DNA of 64,000 nucleotides, from positions 124,001-188,000 of the forward strand of contig NZ_JANTYU010000003.1 of the NCBI RefSeq assembly GCF_024806835.1, in the 5' to 3' direction. Shown here piece by piece: positions 61,659 to 64,000 of the stretch (position 1 is its first letter; each line of letters opens with the position of its first letter). The stretch comes from Xanthomonas sp. 3793 (GTDB taxonomy: Bacteria > Pseudomonadota > Gammaproteobacteria > Xanthomonadales > Xanthomonadaceae). A model generated the notes under the pieces. That model had not been told where the DNA came from. It did no database searches and saw only the letters and a list, made by a program, of their open reading frames with translations. The translations under genes were made by a program, and so were the position numbers.

Positions 61659-61703
61659 AACCACGAAAAACCACAAAACACCTGGTTTTCCCTCCGATGC
61701 CCA
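61659..61703 (-). promoter_or_regulatory. MraZ-box-like direct repeats upstream of mraZ
   Basis: Reading toward mraZ, five pentamers occur every 10 bp: TGGGC, AGGGA, AGGTG, TGGTT and TGGTT, each separated by 5 bases (61703 down to 61659). MraZ of E. coli binds repeats of TGGGN spaced by 5 bases at its own promoter. Only the first matches that consensus exactly here; the others share the GG core. The nearest unit is 37 bp before the mraZ start. Autorepression of the dcw operon is the likely role. Confidence 0.65.
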
Positions 61704-61800
61704 CCTTAGCAGCGCGCCAAAGGTTGTCAACAGTTTTCAGGGTCACAAATCGCCAGTCGCATCAATGAGTTGCAGCACTCTTTAGAGACTTGTTCAAAGC

Positions 61801-61809
61801 TTATCCACA
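61801..61809 (+). promoter_or_regulatory. Perfect DnaA-box sequence
   Basis: TTATCCACA is the consensus DnaA box. It lies in the 323-bp gap between mraZ and the NRDE gene. A single box can occur by chance, though it is rare in GC-rich DNA; no cluster of further boxes is seen, so this is not an origin. Confidence 0.4.
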
Positions 61810-61945
61810 AGTTGCTGTTTCGTCTGAGATTTTGAGATTGAACGAAAATTCAGGGCCGTGAAGGCCATGTAAACCTGACCCCCGTCTCACTTCACGCTGC
61901 GCCAGCTGCACCCGGCCACTGCGCAAACGGGCGACAATCGTAGGC

Positions 61946-62713
61946 ATGTGCCTGGTCGCTCTTGCCTGGAAAACCCACCCGCGCTGGCGCCTGCTACTGG
62001 CCGGCAACCGCGATGAATTCCACGAACGCCCCACCGCCCCGCTCGCGCAGTGGGCGGCGCCTGCCGATACCGTGCTGGCCGGTCGCGACCTGCGCTCGGG
62101 CGGGAGTTGGGTCGGACTGGGCAGCGACGGCCGTGTGGCCGTGGTTACCAACGTGCGCGACCCGCTGGCCAGCATGTCCGGGCGCTCGCGCGGGCATCTG
62201 ATTGCGGACTATCTGTCCGGCAGCCTGGACGCGGCCGGCTACGCCCACGACCTGGCAGGCGCCGGGCACGAATTCCCGCCGTTCAATCTGTTGCTGTGCG
62301 ACGCAGACCGCTGCGAACATCTGAGCAACCACCCGCCGCTGGCGCGCCAGCTGGAGCCGGGCATCCACGGCATGTCCAACGGCCCGCTGGACATGCCGTG
62401 GCCAAAGACGCGTGCATTGACCGGCGCCCTGCACGACTGGTGTGCCCACGGCGACGACGACCTGCAACCCCTGTGGGACGCGCTGGGCAACCCCGCCACC
62501 GCGCCTGACCACACCCTCCCGAGCACGGGTGTGGATCTGTCAACCGAACGCCTGCTCTCGGCCGCCTTCATTGCCGGCCCCAGCTACGGCACCCGCGCCA
62601 GCACCATCGTGGCGGTGGACCATCACGGTGGCGGCTTCATCCACGAGCGCCGCTTCGGCCCGGATGGCATCTTCCAGGGCGAAACACGGCTGGACATCGC
62701 TGGCACGCGCTGA
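61946..62713 (+). CDS. NRDE (TANGO2-like) family protein
   Basis: A 255-residue soluble protein beginning MCLVALAWKTHPRWRLLLAGNRDEFHERPT; the Cys2 start and NRDE motif (about 21-24) define the family. LAGRDLRSGGSWVGL, VAVVTNVRD and HGMSNGPLDMPWPK are also conserved. Eukaryotic TANGO2 has been linked to Golgi organisation and haem handling, but the bacterial role is not established. The Cys2 resembles N-terminal nucleophile hydrolases. It is divergent from mraZ. Confidence 0.88.
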   Translation: MCLVALAWKTHPRWRLLLAGNRDEFHERPTAPLAQWAAPADTVLAGRDLRSGGSWVGLGSDGRVAVVTNVRDPLASMSGRSRGHLIADYLSGSLDAAGYAHDLAGAGHEFPPFNLLLCDADRCEHLSNHPPLARQLEPGIHGMSNGPLDMPWPKTRALTGALHDWCAHGDDDLQPLWDALGNPATAPDHTLPSTGVDLSTERLLSAAFIAGPSYGTRASTIVAVDHHGGGFIHERRFGPDGIFQGETRLDIAGTR

Positions 62714-62754
62714 CACCCCAAATTCATGCGCATCAAGAGGGTACGAAATGCTCG

Positions 62755-63356
62755 CCCCCATCCGCCCTTCGGGCACCTTCCCCCGCAAGCGGTGGAAGGA
62801 AGTGGATCAGGTAGCGCGCAAGCACCCCAGCCAACCACCTATCTGCAGGCCCCCTTGAGTCAAGGGGCGCGCGGCGACAGCCGCAGGGTTGTGGCGTGCC
62901 CGGAGCGGGACCCGCGGTTTGTAACGCCGTAGGCGGTACGAAGCGTGGGCGCCTTTTGACCAATCCGCCCTTCGGTCACCTTCCCAAGCACGCGGTGGAA
63001 GGGAGTGGATCAGGTAACGCGCGAGCACCCCAGCCAACCACCTATCTGCAAGCCCCCTTGAGTCAAGGGGCGCGCGGCGACAGCCGCAGGGTTGTGGCAT
63101 GCCCGGAGCCGGGACCCGCGTTTTGTACCGCCGTGGGCGGTACGAAGCGGGGGCGCCTTCTGACCAATCCGCCCTTCGGGCACCTTCCCGGCACGCGGTG
63201 GTAGGAAGTCGATCAGGTAGCGCACAAGCACCCAGCCAACCACCTATCTGCAAGCCCCCTTGAGTCAAGGGGGCGCGGCGACAGCCGCGGGGTTGTGGCA
63301 TGCCCGGAGCGGGACCCGCGCTTTTGTACTGCCGAAGGCGGTACGAAACGTGGGCG
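62755..63356. repeat. Tandem intergenic repeat, three units of about 202 bp
   Basis: The landmark AGTCAAGG recurs at 62858, 63061 and 63263 (spacing 203 and 202). Each unit carries CCAACCACCTATCTGCAxGCCCCCTTGAGTCAAGGGGCGCG, GCGACAGCCGC, GGGTTGTGGCxTGCCCGGAGC and a GGCGGTACGAAxCGxGGGCGCCTT part. Units also hold CCGCCCTTCGGGCACCTTCC-like palindromes. Short frames in it merely translate the repeat. It lies between the NRDE gene and rnpB. Confidence 0.85.
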
Positions 63357-63385
63357 CCTTTTTTTGGGCCTACGCCCAAAAAAGG
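63357..63385. terminator. Bidirectional terminator at the rnpB 3' side
   Basis: CCTTTTTTTGGGC (63357-63369) pairs with GCCCAAAAAAGG (63374-63385) around CTAC. It follows the 3' end of rnpB in the minus direction, and in the plus direction closes the repeat tract; the T/A-rich stem suits both. Confidence 0.65.
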
Positions 63386-63386
63386 C

Positions 63387-63738
63387 GGCGGAGCCGGCCG
63401 ATAAGCCGGGTTCTGTCGTGGACAGTCATTCGTCTAGGCGCTACGTCACCGCAGCGCTCAAGCAACCTACCCGGATCCAGCGCGGGCCACGCCAATGGAT
63501 CCCTATTTGGTCTTGCTCCAGGTGGGGTTTGCCGTGCCGGTCCGTTACCGGACTCGCGGTGCGCTCTTACCGCACCATTTCACCCTTACCGGCTCCCCGA
63601 AAGGAACGTAGGCGGTATCTTTCTGTTGCACTGTCCGTCGGCTTGCGCCGCCCAGGCGTTACCTGGCACCTTGCCCTATGGAGCCCGGACTTTCCTCGGC
63701 ACTCTTACGAGTGACGCGACTGTCTGGCCGACTCCGCC
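63387..63738 (-). ncRNA. rnpB: RNase P RNA (M1 RNA, type A)
   Basis: The catalytic RNA of RNase P, which trims 5' leaders from tRNA precursors. Reading the minus strand, the conserved landmarks are in order: GAGGAAAGTCCGGGC (P4 5' half, about 63700-63680), ACAGAAAGATACCGCC, GGTAAGGGTGAAA and, at the 3' end, ACAGAACCCGGCTTATCGG. The last is the P4 3' half and the tail that pairs with the 5' GGCGGAGTCGGCC. The length of about 352 nt is normal for gammaproteobacteria. Exact ends are estimated by a few bases. It lies next to rsmI, as in E. coli. Confidence 0.95.
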
Positions 63739-63775
63739 GGGGCGCACTATACGCTATCGCCACCGTGCAAAACGG

Positions 63776-63808
63776 CGCCGCACCAGCCCTGCCATCGCCG
63801 GTAGGAGC
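63776..63808. repeat. GTAGGAGCG REP-like unit between rsmI and rnpB
   Basis: GCCGGTAGGAGCGCACCTGGGCGCGAACCGG resembles the GTAGGAGCG units near 19.6 kb. One partial copy is seen in the 139-bp gap between the two genes. Confidence 0.5.
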
Positions 63809-63877
63809 GCACCTGGGCGCGAACCGGCCTTACCGAGACATCCCACGCGCACGCACACCCGCTCCCGCGATCGCCCC

Positions 63878-64000
63878 CTACCCGCCATACAACGCCTTGC
63901 GCGGCGCACCGGTCAGTTCGGCGGCCAGCTTGGCGGCGGTGGATGGCGGCAGGTGTTCGGCGAGTTTGGCGTAGACGCGGCGGCCTTCGGCCAACTGGCC
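63878..64000 (-). CDS. rsmI: 16S rRNA (cytidine1402-2'-O)-methyltransferase, C-terminal end
   Basis: The minus-strand frame from the window edge to the TAG at 63878-63880 gives the last 40 residues. They end in STAAKLAAELTGAPRKALYGG, the conserved KxxAxLxAExTGxxRKxLY tail of RsmI, the enzyme that 2'-O-methylates C1402 beside the RsmH target. The adjacent rnpB gene supports it, since rsmI and rnpB are neighbours in many gammaproteobacteria. The catalytic part lies beyond the edge. Confidence 0.8.
   Translation of the reverse strand, partial: GQLAEGRRVYAKLAEHLPPSTAAKLAAELTGAPRKALYGG

Noticed and set aside
61700..61945. Replication origin near the DnaA box
   Set aside because: Only one box is seen and there is no AT-rich unwinding region with further boxes or a dnaA/dnaN neighbourhood.
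62733..63379. Several overlapping frames of 70-190 codons
   Set aside because: They translate the tandem repeat units and contain no domain or conserved start.

Overview
The window is GC-rich, densely coding chromosomal DNA from a gammaproteobacterium of the Xanthomonadaceae, most likely Xanthomonas; the species cannot be fixed from sequence reading alone. The reasons are a division/cell-wall (dcw) cluster without murD, an S-adenosylhomocysteine (SAH) riboswitch in front of ahcY, and the intergenic repeat families GTAGGAGCG, GGGATT and CTCCTGCGGGAGAGGGG. I found no prophage, insertion sequence, CRISPR array, defence island or tRNA.

Layout. 1-3.4 kb: end of a ribokinase-family sugar kinase, a secreted hypothetical protein, dusB and a DUF457-type membrane protein. 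3.9-6.7 kb: an OsmC-family protein and metK, followed by a tandem-repeat tract. 6.7-12.7 kb: a secreted histidine acid phosphatase downstream of a TonB-dependent receptor, then an OmpA-like lipoprotein with a repeat domain. 13-16.7 kb: a translationally coupled tetR / DUF4105 / lipase-like operon with a 30-bp palindrome at the tetR start. 16.8-24.2 kb: ppc, a REP-like tract, an S9 peptidase, then the riboswitch and ahcY. 24.4-39 kb: mostly single genes, including an outer-membrane barrel, DUF3228- and DUF2058-like proteins, a secreted alpha-amylase, a histidine-phosphatase/membrane fusion, a galactose dehydrogenase, VOC proteins, a quinone oxidoreductase, metF, a TPR protein and a Nudix-ThiE fusion. 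39.3-43.6 kb: secA, an M23 peptidase and a DciA-like gene. 43.9-61.6 kb: lpxC and the complete dcw run on the minus strand (mraZ-rsmH-ftsL-ftsI-murE-murF-mraY-ftsW-murG-murC-ddl-ftsQ-ftsA-ftsZ). 61.9-64 kb: an NRDE protein, a tandem-repeat tract, rnpB (RNase P RNA) and the 3' end of rsmI.

How the genes work together. metK, ahcY and metF make, recycle and feed the activated-methyl cycle. The riboswitch on ahcY and a palindrome on metF suggest local sensing of SAH. The dcw cluster makes the UDP-MurNAc-pentapeptide/lipid II precursors and the divisome, except for the murD step. Most of its start and stop codons overlap by 1-11 nt. SecA and LpxC at its edge connect it to export and lipid A synthesis.

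Most interesting structure. Mirrored GGGATT cassettes sit at several dcw gene junctions and have been read into the C-terminal tails of FtsQ, MurG and RsmH. Other points are a CATATG hexamer that supplies the start codons of two divergent genes, three consecutive hairpins at the 3' end of secA, a five-unit 10-bp-phased repeat at the mraZ promoter, a phosphatase with a changed catalytic motif, and a phosphatase-membrane fusion gene.
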